The notes: generated from the sequence alone by a model not told the origin. Counted from the first letter of the stretch, positions 8,488 to 18,893 are shown. The stretch: 57,103 nt of DNA from an uncultured beta proteobacterium (GCA_903885585.1 CAISJH010000429.1:1-57103), one strand, 5' to 3'. Numbers and translations are program-made.

Positions 8488-10398
8488 ATGAGAGGCCCCA
8501 TTTGCAGACCACTGGTTCTCGCGCTCGGCGTTGCAGCTCTGGCCGGCTGTGAGTCCACCGCGCTCAAGTCCTCAGCCTCAGAGCAGCTCCAAGGCGTTGA
8601 GCGCCAGATCGCCAAAGTCGCACCCCGCCCTGAGACGGCCATCGCCGCGCAGGTCGACGCCGACGTGAGAGGCGGCTTCACTCAGGCCAACAAACTCGCG
8701 CGGCAGCAAGCAGCGATGCCCGTCGCACGCAGAGGCACGACTCCGTGGGTGGGGTCAGAAATGGTGCCCGCAACCACTGAGGACCGGCTGCCCGGCATCT
8801 TCTCCGAGCCCTTCGTGCTGGACTTCTCCGATGTCGCCTCTGGGGGAGTGGTGTCGTTGCAGACGGCAATGGCTCGCGTCAGCAGACTGGCTGGCGTGCC
8901 CATCCGTATTCAGCCGGACGTTTTCTTGCAGATCACGCGCGGTACGGCCAACCAGGGCGCTGCGCCGCCAGCAGGCAACGTCCAACGCCTTGCGCTGCCC
9001 GGCCAACCCAGCAGCCCCAACGCGTCGTCAGGTGTTCCCGTGCTCCCGCTGAATGCGGTGAGCCGACCCGGTGCACCTGGCGCCGGCGCAGCACAAGCCG
9101 CTGGCGCAGCTACCACTGTCAATCCGGGTGGCTCAGCTGGCCCGCGTGCAGCCGAGGCTCCTCCCGCGCCGCCCCGAAATCCCGACTCTGTCTCGCAGTT
9201 CCTGCCCGTTTCGCTGGACAACGTCGAGATGCGCTACAGGGGCAACCTCACTGGCTACCTCAACCAGGTTGCCGACTCTCTAGGCCTTGCCTGGGAGTAC
9301 CGCGACGGCACCGTTGTGCTCATGCGCTACGTCGTCGAGCTTCACGAAGTCTTCTCGTTTCCTGGTGAGGTGCGCTACTCGATGTCCTCCACCGGCACAG
9401 GACAAGGACAGTCCGGCGGGGGGGGCGCCTTCAACGCCGCATCGGCCTCGCTTGAAGTCCTCGAAAAAGGTGATTCGAACCCCTTTGCCAGCATCGAAAA
9501 CGCCGTGAAGGAGATGCTGCAAGAAGCGCCTGGCTCGTCTGTCACCCGCACAGACGGCTCGGGGCGGCTGCTGGTCAAGGCACCGCGCGAGTTCCAAGCT
9601 CGTGTGCGCGACTACATCCGTGCCGAGAACGCGGCCATGCGCCGCCAGGCCAACATCCAGTTCGACATCTATTCGGTGACCACCACCGGTGAAGACGAGC
9701 GCGGAGTGAACTGGTCTTTGATCCTGCAAAAGGCGGGCGAGTCCTTGCTCAACGGCTACACCGCCCCGTCGAGCCTGACCAGCGCTCCTGCCGCCATGGC
9801 CACCATGACGGTGATCTCCAAGGTCGAGGGGAACAAGCTCAGTGAATTGCTGGGTAACTCCAGTGTGCTTCTGCAGGCGCTGAACCAGCAGGGCTTCGCG
9901 GCCCAGCATCGCCCGGTCTCGCTGCTGGCGCTCAATCGCCAGTGGGGGCGCATCTCTCGCATGTCAACCGAGTACTACCTCTCGGAAACCACTCCCGGCC
10001 CAGCCTCCTCCACTGGAGTCGGGGCACCGGGCCTGAAGACCGACAAGGTGACAACTGGGGACCAGTACGTGGCTATCCCGCAGATCCTCGACGACAACAC
10101 CGTGCTCCTGAAGTTCGGCTTGAGCTTGTCGGATCTGCTTGGCATCTTCGACGTGTCGGTGGGCTCCGGTGCACAGGCGCAAAAGATCCAGGCCCCGAAG
10201 GTCAACGCGGTCAACGCGCAGTTCCCGGTGGCCATCCGCCCGGGCGAGGTGGTTGCGGTCACGGGTCTGACCCGTGAGGTCTCGAGCTCCGACAACCGGC
10301 GCCTCGCGGAGAACGCCTCCATGGCGCTGGGCGGCTCAAGTCGCCTCGCACGCAAGCGCGAGCACTTCATCATCTTCATCCGGCCGACGCTCCTGTGA
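8488..10398 (+). CDS. pilN: PilN-family outer membrane secretin lipoprotein
   Basis: Lipobox LAALAGCES; secretin-type C-terminus (FPVAIRPGEVVAVTGLTREVSSSDNRRLAENASMALGGSSRLARKREHFIIFIRPTLL); ATG 8488. Confidence 0.85.
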   Translation: MRGPICRPLVLALGVAALAGCESTALKSSASEQLQGVERQIAKVAPRPETAIAAQVDADVRGGFTQANKLARQQAAMPVARRGTTPWVGSEMVPATTEDRLPGIFSEPFVLDFSDVASGGVVSLQTAMARVSRLAGVPIRIQPDVFLQITRGTANQGAAPPAGNVQRLALPGQPSSPNASSGVPVLPLNAVSRPGAPGAGAAQAAGAATTVNPGGSAGPRAAEAPPAPPRNPDSVSQFLPVSLDNVEMRYRGNLTGYLNQVADSLGLAWEYRDGTVVLMRYVVELHEVFSFPGEVRYSMSSTGTGQGQSGGGGAFNAASASLEVLEKGDSNPFASIENAVKEMLQEAPGSSVTRTDGSGRLLVKAPREFQARVRDYIRAENAAMRRQANIQFDIYSVTTTGEDERGVNWSLILQKAGESLLNGYTAPSSLTSAPAAMATMTVISKVEGNKLSELLGNSSVLLQALNQQGFAAQHRPVSLLALNRQWGRISRMSTEYYLSETTPGPASSTGVGAPGLKTDKVTTGDQYVAIPQILDDNTVLLKFGLSLSDLLGIFDVSVGSGAQAQKIQAPKVNAVNAQFPVAIRPGEVVAVTGLTREVSSSDNRRLAENASMALGGSSRLARKREHFIIFIRPTLL

Positions 10399-11720
10399 CC
10401 GCTCGAGTCATCAAGAGATTCGGCAATCTCAGCCTCGTCGCGGGGCTGAGCTGGACGCCGATGCTGCAGTCCACAGCGCGCGCCCTGTCTGCCGAAGTCC
10501 GGCGTGTTGCAAACGAAGGGGACGCACGCAAGATCCTCCTGTTCAAGCGCAACTCGCTGACCTCGCTCGGCCTCTACGTCGCCGATGACAGTGGGGTTGC
10601 TGATGAACTGGATGATCAGGGCGGCAAGGGGCTGTTCAGCCGAAGCCGTGAGCACAGCCTGGCCGCCGTGGTCGCAAACTTGGCTGGCGACGGCAACGCG
10701 ATCCTCGCCTATCGGGTGGGCAACGGCGAGATGGCCGTGGTGGTCGTCGTGGAGTCCGGCATCCCGACGATCGACGAGATCAAGCCCATCGAGGAAGCAC
10801 AAGCAATCACCTTGCGCTACGCCTCTGGCGGCACCGGGTTTGTGTATGCCGTCTTCACCAACGACATGGGTACGTTCGGCGGTGCAGACCACACGAATCT
10901 GATCGCTGACGAAGCACTGTTCGCCCTCGCCGATAAGACCACCCTGCTGGTGGGCAAGCCCATCAATGTGGTTGCGGTAGCACTTGGTTTGCTAGTGCTG
11001 GTGGCGGCCGTGGCCGGCTACTTCGCGTATGCGGACTACGCATCCAAGCGAGCTCGCCTTGAGGCGGTCAAGCGCGCAGCCGCGGCCGACCCGGCGCCGC
11101 GCTACGAGGCGGCATTGGTGGCAGGGCTCGCCAACATGGGGCCCACCCGGCAGAGCCTGCAGAACCTGCTGAAGATGATGCAGCAGTATCCGGTGAGCCA
11201 AGGCGGCTGGCTGCTCACAGGCATCACCTGCTCCAGCGCTACCGCGCAGTGCGCCTCTTCTTGGCTGCGCGAGTCGGGCACTACCCAAGACCTGGCTTCG
11301 GCTCGCAAGGAACTTGGCGAGCAACTGGAGATCGAAGACTCCTTGCTGCGTGTGCGACTGATTCGCCAGGTGCGCATGGACAACGCAGGCATGCCCGCTG
11401 GCGCCATCACGGGCGGCGCAGAGGCAGCCATCGCATTGGATTCCCTCCTGCAGCGCTGGAGCAACGCAGGGCTCGAGGTCAGCTATTCGCGCACTGCCGC
11501 TCAACCGTGGCCAGCTGCCCCAGGCGTCGAGTTGAGTGCACTGCGCCCGGGCCTCTTGGTCAGTCGCAGCCCTGTCAGCGTGATCGCCCCACTGCACCTG
11601 GCTCAAGAGGTTTTGAGCCAAACGCCTGAGCGGCTTTGGTGGAGCGACCTCAGTACCAGCGTCGACCTCGCCAAGGGCGAGGTTCTTGTGACCTTCAAAG
11701 GATTTGTGTATGGGCGCTAA
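10395..11720 (+). CDS. pilO: Type IVB pilus protein PilO
   Basis: Position between pilN and pilP, 4-bp overlap; single central TM (INVVAVALGLLVLVAAVAGYFAYADY). Confidence 0.7.
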   Translation: MTARVIKRFGNLSLVAGLSWTPMLQSTARALSAEVRRVANEGDARKILLFKRNSLTSLGLYVADDSGVADELDDQGGKGLFSRSREHSLAAVVANLAGDGNAILAYRVGNGEMAVVVVVESGIPTIDEIKPIEEAQAITLRYASGGTGFVYAVFTNDMGTFGGADHTNLIADEALFALADKTTLLVGKPINVVAVALGLLVLVAAVAGYFAYADYASKRARLEAVKRAAAADPAPRYEAALVAGLANMGPTRQSLQNLLKMMQQYPVSQGGWLLTGITCSSATAQCASSWLRESGTTQDLASARKELGEQLEIEDSLLRVRLIRQVRMDNAGMPAGAITGGAEAAIALDSLLQRWSNAGLEVSYSRTAAQPWPAAPGVELSALRPGLLVSRSPVSVIAPLHLAQEVLSQTPERLWWSDLSTSVDLAKGEVLVTFKGFVYGR

Positions 11721-12462
11721 TGATCGCAAGCCGTGGGTTCTGACCTTGGCGGGAGTCGCCCTCGCGATCTGCTCGGCGCAGTCCATGGCTCAACAGTCTG
11801 GGCCTTCTGCGCCCGCCGCGCAGTCCCCAGCTGCCGCTGCAGCGGCACGCGCGGCCAGCGCTGCTACAGCCTCAGACCCGGCCAAGCGTGGCGTCTCGCT
11901 GAATGCGGCACTCACCGCAGCGTCGCCCGTTGTCACGCTGGAGGCTTTGTCCTCCATGAGGATGCTGGAGCAATTGCGCGAGCTGCAGGCCAAGGTTTTG
12001 GCGCTGAACCCGCCACCGCCTGCCCCAGCCCAGGCACAGCCACCCAAGCCGTCGGCCTCTGCACCTCCTCCGGCGTCCGAGTTGCTTGCTTTGCAGAAGG
12101 TGCTTGAGCCGGCTCCCCCCGCGCCGCCGAGGCTGAACCGTGTGGCCGCCATCTATGGCCCGCAGTACGCGCTCAAAGCCGAGATCATCAAGCCCACTGG
12201 CGAAGTGATCGTGGTCAAGCCCGGTGCGGTGCATGAAGGCTTGCGCATTCTGAACATCACACCTGATCTGGTCGAACTGGAGGTTCGAACACCTGCGCCG
12301 ACTCCCGCGCCTGGGGCCGGAGCACAAAAGCTGACTTCCCCGACCGATCAATCCCAAGCTGCATCAAAGCGCCGTCGTGCTGCTGCACTGGCCGCTGCGA
12401 CTCCACCTGCCAGTTCCGAGGTACTGGTGTTACGTCTGCGCGTGGGCGCCACTTTCGAATGA
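11704..12462 (+). CDS. pilP: Type IV pilus biogenesis protein PilP
   Basis: Signal peptide, Pro/Ala linker, RLNRVAAIYGPQYALKAEIIKPTGEVIVVKPGAVHEGLRILNITPDLVEL. Confidence 0.7.
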   Translation: MCMGANDRKPWVLTLAGVALAICSAQSMAQQSGPSAPAAQSPAAAAAARAASAATASDPAKRGVSLNAALTAASPVVTLEALSSMRMLEQLRELQAKVLALNPPPPAPAQAQPPKPSASAPPPASELLALQKVLEPAPPAPPRLNRVAAIYGPQYALKAEIIKPTGEVIVVKPGAVHEGLRILNITPDLVELEVRTPAPTPAPGAGAQKLTSPTDQSQAASKRRRAAALAAATPPASSEVLVLRLRVGATFE

Positions 12463-14348
12463 GCCTGTCATCCATGTTCTTCACCCGAAAGACCTCACCA
12501 AGCGAAGTTCCCTTCATTGCGCCGTCTGGCGCTGCGGGTACGGCGGTGGTGGCCGCACCCAAGCTCGGCGCTGCGGCGCCAAGCTCTCCAGGTCTTGCGC
12601 CCGGCCGCGATGCGCCCATGCCTGCTCCCCTGCCAGGCCAGCGCAAGACGATCACGAGCCTCGACGCGTTGCCCACCGTCCAGGCTCTGCTGACAGTCGG
12701 CGACCGCCAGGTCATGCGAATTCCCAGGGAGTTCGAGCACTGCCTGGCCGCCATTGAGACCGGTCCGAAGAAGGCTGCCATCCTGTACGACACATCGGTG
12801 TCGACCAAAGACGCGTTTCGGCTTGTTCTGCAGCAGCTGCGCAACAAGCTGACCACCAGCGGCTACGTCTTCGAGCGAGGCGGCGACTATCCGTGCAGCA
12901 CCGACGTCATCAAGCTGCTGCTGGATGACCACCTTTCGCGCCACGGTGGCTCCGACAGCTCCGGCGACCCGACCCTGGTACGCAGCCACGCGCGGGAGCG
13001 CTTCCTCAACTGGCTGGACATCGCTGTCCGAGAAGGCGCGACCGACCTGCATGTGCAGGTGGTCGGTGGGGGCCGAGCCCTGGTGCAGATCCGCGTGGGC
13101 GGAGAACTCGAGAACCTGCGCGACGAGCGCAACGGCGTCTACACCGAGCTCGAGGCGATGGAAGCCATGGCCTGGCCGTTCAACTCCGGCTCCAGCAAAG
13201 GCAGCAACTCGTCCAGCCAGTGGGATGCGGGGCGAAACCTGTACTGCATGACCCTGCCCCGGGCAGTCGGCAACCAGCAGATCAGCTTGCGCTACCAGTC
13301 GCTGCGCGGCTATCAGGGCCCCAAGATGATCGCTCGTTTGCTCAACAGCGACGTCAACGCGCCCACGCTGACCTACGAGCAGCTCGGCTACGCCGAGTCG
13401 CAGCGCAAGCTGATGCTGGAGGTCGCCAACATGCCCGCAGGCTTCGTGATCTTCTCGGGCGTGACCGGCTCGGGCAAAACCACGACGCTCAAGACCTTCG
13501 TGGAGTCCCATCCCGGGAACGGCACGATGTCCATCTACTCGATGGAAGACCCGGTCGAGTACCCCATGCGAGGCGTTCACCAGATCACGCTGCAGCGTGA
13601 CGTGGCTGACGATGCGGCCTCCTCCCGCGCCTATAACGAGACGGTAGCCAGCCTCATGCGCGCTGACCCCGACATGGTGATCATCGGCGAGATTCGCGAC
13701 GGAGCCACCGCACGAGCTGGGCAGCAGATTGTGGAAACCGGACACATGGCCCTGGGCACCGTACACGCCCACCTGGCCAGCGGCATCGTTCCCCGGCTCA
13801 CGAACAAGGAGATCGGGATGAGCCGCGATGTCCTTACCAACCCCAACATCCTGTCGCTGCTGGCGTACCAGGCGCTCGTGCCCAAGCTGTGTCCGCACTG
13901 CAGCTTCGACGCGAAGAACGCGCTGGAAAGCGCGAGCGAGCACGATCTCAACGAGGGCGGCGACTCCAGCCAGTACTGGCATCTGCAGGAGCTTCTGGAC
14001 TGCGTGCGATCGCGTTTCAAGCTGGGCACGGACACCCTGAGGTTCCGAAATCCCCATGGCTGCGACAAGTGCAACGGTCGGGGAACCAAGGGCGTGACCG
14101 TCGTGGCGGAGTTGGTCCTGCCCTACCGGCGATGGCTCGAGTTCACGCGCGAGGGGCGCGACTACGAGGCCATGGTGCATTACCGCCAGGGCTCGGACGG
14201 CCACTTCGACACGCCCGACATGAAGGGCAAGACGATCTTCGAACACACGCTCTACAAGGCGCTTCGCGGCTGGGTGGATCCCAGACAGTGCGAGCGCTTC
14301 GATGGGTTCAGGCGCTTCGAGATCGCGCCAAAACTGCGGGGGGCGTGA
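12459..14348 (+). CDS. pilQ: PilQ-type assembly ATPase (GspE/PilB/PilT superfamily)
   Basis: FSGVTGSGKTTTLKTFVE (Walker A), SMEDPVEYPMRGVHQITLQRD, LMRADPDMVIIGEIRDGATARAGQQIVETGHMALGTVHA. Confidence 0.95.
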   Translation: MSLSSMFFTRKTSPSEVPFIAPSGAAGTAVVAAPKLGAAAPSSPGLAPGRDAPMPAPLPGQRKTITSLDALPTVQALLTVGDRQVMRIPREFEHCLAAIETGPKKAAILYDTSVSTKDAFRLVLQQLRNKLTTSGYVFERGGDYPCSTDVIKLLLDDHLSRHGGSDSSGDPTLVRSHARERFLNWLDIAVREGATDLHVQVVGGGRALVQIRVGGELENLRDERNGVYTELEAMEAMAWPFNSGSSKGSNSSSQWDAGRNLYCMTLPRAVGNQQISLRYQSLRGYQGPKMIARLLNSDVNAPTLTYEQLGYAESQRKLMLEVANMPAGFVIFSGVTGSGKTTTLKTFVESHPGNGTMSIYSMEDPVEYPMRGVHQITLQRDVADDAASSRAYNETVASLMRADPDMVIIGEIRDGATARAGQQIVETGHMALGTVHAHLASGIVPRLTNKEIGMSRDVLTNPNILSLLAYQALVPKLCPHCSFDAKNALESASEHDLNEGGDSSQYWHLQELLDCVRSRFKLGTDTLRFRNPHGCDKCNGRGTKGVTVVAELVLPYRRWLEFTREGRDYEAMVHYRQGSDGHFDTPDMKGKTIFEHTLYKALRGWVDPRQCERFDGFRRFEIAPKLRGA

Positions 14349-15502
14349 TGCTGGCCGGCCTCGTCACATGGCTCAAGCTGCAGTCGTTCTGGCGCTCACG
14401 CGCGGAGTTCTACGAGGAGTTGGCGGCTGCCTACGCAGCCAACGAAGCCTTGCGAGACTTTCTGAACGAGGAGCTGCGCATCTCGATGACGCCGGCCACG
14501 GCCAACGGCTCGCGAGCAGCCGCGCTGCGCATCATGCGTTCGCGCCTGGCTGGGGGCGAGTCGGTGCGCCTGTCGACCATCATCGGACCCGCCTTGCCGC
14601 CTGCGGACAGCATGATGCTCGCAGCCGTCGATGACGCCAAAGACAAGCCTGCGCTGCTGCGCAGCATCGCACAGGCCGTGCGCGAGCAAAAACTGCTGCG
14701 TTCGCTGGTGCTGCAGAAGTCCGTCCCGCCGATGCTGCTGCTGCCCGGGGCTTTCGGCTTTGCCTACATCATGGCCACGCAAAGTCTGCCGGTCATCGTC
14801 AAGATTGCCCCGGCCGCCGTCTGGGAGACGGGCTTGAACGGCTACGTGCGTGCGTTCGCCACCTTCCTGTCCGATCACGGATTTACTACCCTGGTGTGCG
14901 TGGTCGCCATTGCCATGGCTTTCTCGCGCGCACTTCCCAGGTGGATCGGCCGCTGGCGCTCACGCCTGGAGTCCGTCTCGCCGGGCACAGCGTTGCTGCT
15001 ATTCCCGGTGTGTCCCTTCCTGGTGCCTCTGTCCATCTTTCGTGACGTCCAGGTGGGCCTTCTGTTCAGCGCACTTGCGGTCATGCTGCGTTCCGGTCGC
15101 ACGCTCACTGATGCGCTGACCACCATCCGGCGAAATGCCCAGCCCTGGATGCGGTGGCACCTGCGCAAGGTCTTGCAGCATCTGGAGACCAATCCCACCG
15201 AGTACCGGCAGGCCTTCTCCCGTGGCTTGATGTCGCCCGTCCTGCTGTCGCGGCTGTCGTCTCAGATGCGAACCAATCCGAACTTCGACGCCGTTCTGGT
15301 TCGGCTGGGTCTTGAGGGCAGCGTGGAGGTCCGAAAAGTCGTCGAGCGACAGATGAGTGTGATCAACGCTGTGCTGCTGTCCGTTGGCGGTGCGGTCATT
15401 GTTTTCATGATGGTGGGCCAGCTCAACATCAGCCAAAGCCTCACCGAAGAACTCAGCCCGGCCAAGCAGATGCAACGCATCCAGCAACGCCCGTCTTCTT
15501 GA
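14348..15502 (+). CDS. pilR: PilR inner-membrane platform protein (type II secretion F-like)
   Basis: ATG 14348 overlaps the pilQ stop; several TM helices; GVRRNA-like TTIRRNAQPWMRWHL and FMMVGQLNISQSLTEEL C-terminus. Confidence 0.8.
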   Translation: MLAGLVTWLKLQSFWRSRAEFYEELAAAYAANEALRDFLNEELRISMTPATANGSRAAALRIMRSRLAGGESVRLSTIIGPALPPADSMMLAAVDDAKDKPALLRSIAQAVREQKLLRSLVLQKSVPPMLLLPGAFGFAYIMATQSLPVIVKIAPAAVWETGLNGYVRAFATFLSDHGFTTLVCVVAIAMAFSRALPRWIGRWRSRLESVSPGTALLLFPVCPFLVPLSIFRDVQVGLLFSALAVMLRSGRTLTDALTTIRRNAQPWMRWHLRKVLQHLETNPTEYRQAFSRGLMSPVLLSRLSSQMRTNPNFDAVLVRLGLEGSVEVRKVVERQMSVINAVLLSVGGAVIVFMMVGQLNISQSLTEELSPAKQMQRIQQRPSS

Positions 15503-15575
15503 GCTCGCATTTCCTGAGCTCGCATCAGCCCCTGCTGGCGCATTCACCCCAAAGACTTACCCCACCGGAGCCCAC

Positions 15576-16310
15576 ATGTTCACTTTCTCGCCTTGGCGCA
15601 ACCTGGCCGCATCGACCCTGTCGGCTGCCTTCCTGACCTTCGGCCTGACCACGCCGGCTCAAGCAGATCCCCAGACGATTCGATCCACCTTGCGGCAGCT
15701 GATTCCGAGCATGCCGCAGATCGACGACGTTGCACCCTCGCCGGTTGCGGGGCTGTGGCAGGTGCGCATTGGCGGAACCATGATCTATACCGATGCCTCG
15801 GGGTCGCTCTTGCTTGAGGGGCAGTTGACCGACATGCGCACGCGCACCAATCTGACGCAGGAGGCGATCAACAAGGCGCTTGCCGTGCCGTTCGACTCGT
15901 TGCCGCTTCAAGATGCAGTGATCACGCACCAGGAGGGCAGGGGAGAGCGCCGCATCGCCGTGTTTGCTGATCCGAACTGCGGCTTTTGCAAGCGCTTCGA
16001 GGTGGATCTTCACAAGCTGACCAACGTGCGCGTCTACACGTTCATGCTGCCCTTCTTGGGGCAGAAGTCGGCCGACGATGTGCGCTCCATCATGTGCGCG
16101 GGCGACCCGTCTGCGGTGTGGCGCCAGTGGATGCTCAACGGCGTGGCACCGCAACCCAACCAAGGCGGATGCCAAGCGGCGGCTGCCATCGAGCGCAACC
16201 TCGCATTGGCCCGACGCCTGGGTATCACCGGAACCCCAACGACGCTGTTTGTGAGCCAGCAGCGGCTCTCAGGCGCCGTTCCCCTCGACCAAGTCCAGTC
16301 TCGTCTTTGA
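15576..16310 (+). CDS. DsbC/DsbG-like periplasmic disulfide isomerase
   Basis: Signal peptide; AVFADPNCGFCKRFEVDLHKLTNVRVYTFMLPFLG (CGFC); TGTPTTLFVSQQRLSG. Confidence 0.9.
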   Translation: MFTFSPWRNLAASTLSAAFLTFGLTTPAQADPQTIRSTLRQLIPSMPQIDDVAPSPVAGLWQVRIGGTMIYTDASGSLLLEGQLTDMRTRTNLTQEAINKALAVPFDSLPLQDAVITHQEGRGERRIAVFADPNCGFCKRFEVDLHKLTNVRVYTFMLPFLGQKSADDVRSIMCAGDPSAVWRQWMLNGVAPQPNQGGCQAAAAIERNLALARRLGITGTPTTLFVSQQRLSGAVPLDQVQSRL

Positions 16311-16398
16311 GGTTGCGCGACCGCTGAATATGATGGCGCAAACAAATTGCGCGTGCGTATACTTACCAAAATAGCCTGTTTGCATCTGGACGTCATCA

Positions 16399-18066
16399 AT
16401 GCGCCTCAAACCTTTCCGCAGGGTGGCTGCGCGCGGGCAGCGTGGCGTCTACATGCTCGAGCTCTCTCTGGCGCTGCTCATCGGGGCTTTGGCTGCTGTG
16501 GGCGCGCAACGAGAGATCGTTCGCACGCAACTGCTACGCAGTGCAGAGATCGAGGCTGACAACCTCAAAATCTATCGGCAGGCGCTGCAGGACTACACAG
16601 ACGAGTTTTACGACGAGCTGCAGTCCAACCTTCCGGTCACCAAAAACGGCGTCAACCTCGCCGCAGGGGCCGCAGCGGGCCAGAACATGCAGCCGACGGT
16701 GGCCAACCTCATTGCGATGGGCTACCTGCCCAACGGCTTTACCAACGCGTCGCTGCTGACTGACGCGGGCACCTTCCTCAACCTCATTCAGCGCACCCCT
16801 GCTGGATGTGTCGCCCAGGCCTGCGACATCACGGGGCTGGCCTACATAAGCCAGCCCATCCTTGTGCGCAACAGCGGCGCAGACACCAACACGGTGGCCA
16901 TCGGCCAGATGCTCTCGCGTATCGGCGGTTTGTCCGGCACCTCGGTCGAAACCACACCGGCTGTGCTCACGGGTGCTGGCGCAGGCTGGACAGCGGCCAA
17001 CCCAGTGGCCGGCAATCCCGCCGGCCTTGTTGGAGCGCGCTTTGGAGTCGGCACATCGGTGTTCAACGCATACGTCCGGCGCAACGACCTGAGAGACCCC
17101 AACCTCCTCGGACCTCTGACGGTGGCTGGCGCGACTCAGCTGGGCGGCAATTTGGGCGTGGGTGGTAACGCAGGCGTCGCCGGGACGCTGACCGTCAATG
17201 GCGCCACAACGCTCTCAGGCGCCCTCAATGTGACGGGCGCAACCACCTTGGGTGCGCTGTCAACCTCCGGGCAACTCACATCGTCTGCGGACATCGGGTC
17301 CTCCTCGGTGGCAGGTTGTCTGCGGGCAGCGTTGCAGGCCAACGGTGATTTGGTGTCCAGAGCAGCCGACTGCGTGACTCGTGTCCTGGTAAGCAACTCC
17401 GGCATCAACCTGTCGAGTTCTACTGGCGTTTTGAGGGCATCCCTGGACGGCGACAACGGGGTGCTGCAGCTCAACAACGGTGCTGGCGCAGCCCTCATCT
17501 CGGCCAGCGGCTCGACCGGTCGCCTGCAAGCGCAGACCATCAACGCGACGCTGTCGGCCACACGAGGTGCTGCTTGCACTTCTGCAGGCGACCTCGCCGC
17601 AGACAGTGCAGCCGGTGGCACGGTGCTGGTGTGCAGATCAGGCACTTGGCGCGCTGCGGGCCTGGATCAGGAGACTGCGGGCAGCGCCTGTGCGGTCAAC
17701 GGCCAACTGTCCGTCGCCTCCAGCGGCGCTGCGCTCGTCTGCAGAGCCTCGACCTGGGTTCTCCTCAACGACAGACTGCCTGTAGCCGTGCCCATGGAGC
17801 TCTATTCGGGCAACGGCGAGGGCAACGTGCCCGCACCATCGTGCGGCACCGGTGGAGTCAGGGACATCGTGGTGGCAGCGCTTCAGGGAGGCTCCGACTA
17901 CGGCGGTCTACCGCCCCGTAATCGATTCGAGGTGCGAGTCAGTGGCGCGGGTCCATGGACTGTGCAGCCCGTGCTGACTGACTCCTCAGGCACGGGGTAC
18001 CTCACGTCCTTCGGTGCCGAGGCCTACAACCTCGGGTGGACCGCAACCACCTATTGCAAGTACTGA
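16399..18066 (+). CDS. pilV: PilV-like minor pilin / tip protein
   Basis: GQRGVYMLELSLALLIGALAAVGAQ prepilin-like N-terminus; beta-repeat neck (LTVNGATTLSGALNVTGATTLGALS); variable C-terminus with VCRSGTW/VCRASTW. Confidence 0.8.
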   Translation: MRLKPFRRVAARGQRGVYMLELSLALLIGALAAVGAQREIVRTQLLRSAEIEADNLKIYRQALQDYTDEFYDELQSNLPVTKNGVNLAAGAAAGQNMQPTVANLIAMGYLPNGFTNASLLTDAGTFLNLIQRTPAGCVAQACDITGLAYISQPILVRNSGADTNTVAIGQMLSRIGGLSGTSVETTPAVLTGAGAGWTAANPVAGNPAGLVGARFGVGTSVFNAYVRRNDLRDPNLLGPLTVAGATQLGGNLGVGGNAGVAGTLTVNGATTLSGALNVTGATTLGALSTSGQLTSSADIGSSSVAGCLRAALQANGDLVSRAADCVTRVLVSNSGINLSSSTGVLRASLDGDNGVLQLNNGAGAALISASGSTGRLQAQTINATLSATRGAACTSAGDLAADSAAGGTVLVCRSGTWRAAGLDQETAGSACAVNGQLSVASSGAALVCRASTWVLLNDRLPVAVPMELYSGNGEGNVPAPSCGTGGVRDIVVAALQGGSDYGGLPPRNRFEVRVSGAGPWTVQPVLTDSSGTGYLTSFGAEAYNLGWTATTYCKY

Positions 18067-18071
18067 CCATC

Positions 18072-18893
18072 ATGCTGCGTCGCTTGATCCTGGTGGCCAG
18101 CCTGCTGATGGCTGGATCCGCAACTCATGCCAACTCAGCTGGCCAACTCAGCGCCAATGACCAGGCGCGGATAAGCGGCTCTACCAAGCTGCAAACTTGG
18201 CGCGGCGTGTCCACGCCCTATAACGCAACCGCCCCGGTGGCAGTCAAGAGCGGTTCCGGCGAGCAGACGCACCAAGCAACCAAGGGATTTACCTGCCAAA
18301 CCGGCCAGTGGGCCATGCAGGGGGGCACGATTCGATGCCTGCTCATCGAGGAGGCCGGGGTCTCTTCATTCGGACAGGGCAAGGTGGTGCTGGTGAACCT
18401 GGCGCTGCCTGTAGAAGGCTCCTCCACCGGCACCTTGTTGCGGCTTGTCGGTGGAACGTCCGATCTGCGCGTGGACATCTTCGACCAGGCGGGAACGCTG
18501 CGCGGCTCCTGCTATGTGATCACAGCTGATCGTCGCTGCGATCTTGGCTCGCCAAGCACTATCCACCCCAACCTAGCCCTAGACCCGCGCTATCTGTCGG
18601 GTGGCTCGCTTTACTCGGCCTTTGACCTGGTCTCGGCCAACATGAGCTTTGCGGGGTCCTTGGCGGGCACCGCGCTGCAAGACAGCTATGTGGTGTCAGT
18701 GCGCGTCTCCGCACAAGGGCTGCACCTGGACATCGCAGGGATCTTCTATTCGCCTACCGACAGTCGAGGGGCGAGTTTTTCAATGATGCCGATCTACGCC
18801 AGCGCCACCTTGGGCCTGGCGCAAATGGCAGCCATGCCCAGCGGCTCCATCTGGACTGCTGGAGGCTCACGTAACGCTCCAACAGGGCCTTGA
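18072..18893 (+). CDS. Secreted protein of the pil operon
   Basis: ATG just after the pilV stop; signal peptide LILVASLLMAGSATHA; GFTCQTGQWAMQGGTIRC. Confidence 0.7.
   Translation: MLRRLILVASLLMAGSATHANSAGQLSANDQARISGSTKLQTWRGVSTPYNATAPVAVKSGSGEQTHQATKGFTCQTGQWAMQGGTIRCLLIEEAGVSSFGQGKVVLVNLALPVEGSSTGTLLRLVGGTSDLRVDIFDQAGTLRGSCYVITADRRCDLGSPSTIHPNLALDPRYLSGGSLYSAFDLVSANMSFAGSLAGTALQDSYVVSVRVSAQGLHLDIAGIFYSPTDSRGASFSMMPIYASATLGLAQMAAMPSGSIWTAGGSRNAPTGP

Noticed and set aside
9975-10892. 305-aa minus-strand ORF across pilN/pilO
   Set aside because: Antisense shadow of well-supported secretin and pilO frames.
12495-14246. 583-aa minus-strand ORF antisense to pilQ
   Set aside because: Shadow ORF of a GC-rich gene; no recognisable domain, whereas the + strand has full ATPase motifs.
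16399-18066. Shufflon (invertible pilV C-terminal segments)
   Set aside because: No inverted sfx-like repeats, alternative pilV 3' cassettes, or Rci-type recombinase visible in the window.
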